From Paeniglutamicibacter kerguelensis (GTDB lineage: Bacteria > Actinomycetota > Actinomycetes > Actinomycetales > Micrococcaceae): 64,000 bases of DNA. The stretch's first letter is position 1. Each line of letters opens with the position of its first letter. The stretch spans positions 62,001-126,000 of the forward strand of contig NZ_JAGIOF010000004.1 in assembly GCF_017876535.1 (NCBI RefSeq), given 5' to 3'. Under the pieces are notes generated by a model. It searched no databases. It was given only the letters and a program-made list of their open reading frames with translations, and was not told where the DNA came from. Below, in pieces: positions 63,876 through 64,000 of this stretch. The translations under genes and the position numbers were made by a program.

Positions 63876-64000
63876 AGGACGACGGTACCCGCAGGTGGCG
63901 AGCGACCCGTTCAGCACTGCGGATGATTTTTGTTCGTTGCCGCTCCTGTTCCACGGCGGCAACGCAAAGGGCGGCAGCCCGCCCACCAGTGCTGTGGGTG

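Overview
The window is chromosomal DNA of a high-G+C actinobacterium. Gene content and style fit the Micrococcaceae (Arthrobacter/Paeniglutamicibacter type): GTP-dependent PEP carboxykinase, a Lhr-type helicase, Nei-type glycosylase, a DUF6318-like lipoprotein, many ATGA/GTGA overlaps, GTG starts and many probably leaderless genes. The genus is an inference; there is no rRNA and no phylogenetic marker was computed.

Layout. 1-5 kb: end of an alpha/beta hydrolase, PadR regulator, SLC13-type transporter, pckG. 5.2-11.2 kb: a 5.85-kb segment bounded by two near-identical 164-bp copies of a tRNA-Arg(ACG) cassette, holding a signal peptidase, a Tat-type multicopper oxidase, a membrane-anchored partner, an isoprenylcysteine-methyltransferase-like protein and a GH1 beta-glucosidase. 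11.4-20 kb: lactonase, a TetR-controlled operon (degenerate ABC-like protein, YhgE/Pip, TetR), EamA exporter/LysR pair, SixA phosphatase, and an orphan winged-helix regulator. 20-26 kb: PhoP/PhoR-like two-component pair, GNAT, upp, FAD oxidase, tadA. 26-31.5 kb: PD-(D/E)XK-like protein beside a YcaQ/AlkZ-like protein, tRNA-Ser(CGA), then a block of visibly lower G+C with a RibD-C reductase, a secreted PKD-type protein and a lipoprotein. 31.6-43.8 kb: PAP2 phosphatase, rlmH, lhr, nei, RluA-type synthase, DedA, an unrecognised coiled-coil/membrane protein, DUF1684. 43.9-56.9 kb: SDR, amidotransferase, YdeI, VOC + old yellow enzyme, amidohydrolase + MFS with a divergent double-length Lrp/AsnC regulator, DHA2 exporter, NUDIX, FUSC and small membrane/lipoprotein genes. 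57-64 kb: tgt, ohrR-ohr-doxX, MFS, and a two-gene ABC transporter.

Working units. Most genes are short units ended by strong hairpins, many of which sit between convergent genes. The clearest co-regulated units are the TetR operon, with a perfect 16-bp palindrome between its -35 and -10 boxes; the two-component pair, with three CACAG boxes exactly 11 bp apart; the amidohydrolase-MFS pair, with an alternating GTGA/TCAC array in front of the Lrp gene; and ohrR-ohr-doxX, with two operator-like repeats.

No CRISPR array, insertion sequence, prophage or rRNA was seen. The most notable observations are the tRNA-Arg-flanked segment, the ABC-like protein without a P-loop in the YhgE operon, the phased operator array, and a recurring TANNNT box 6-7 nt before start codons that indicates leaderless transcription in at least a dozen genes.
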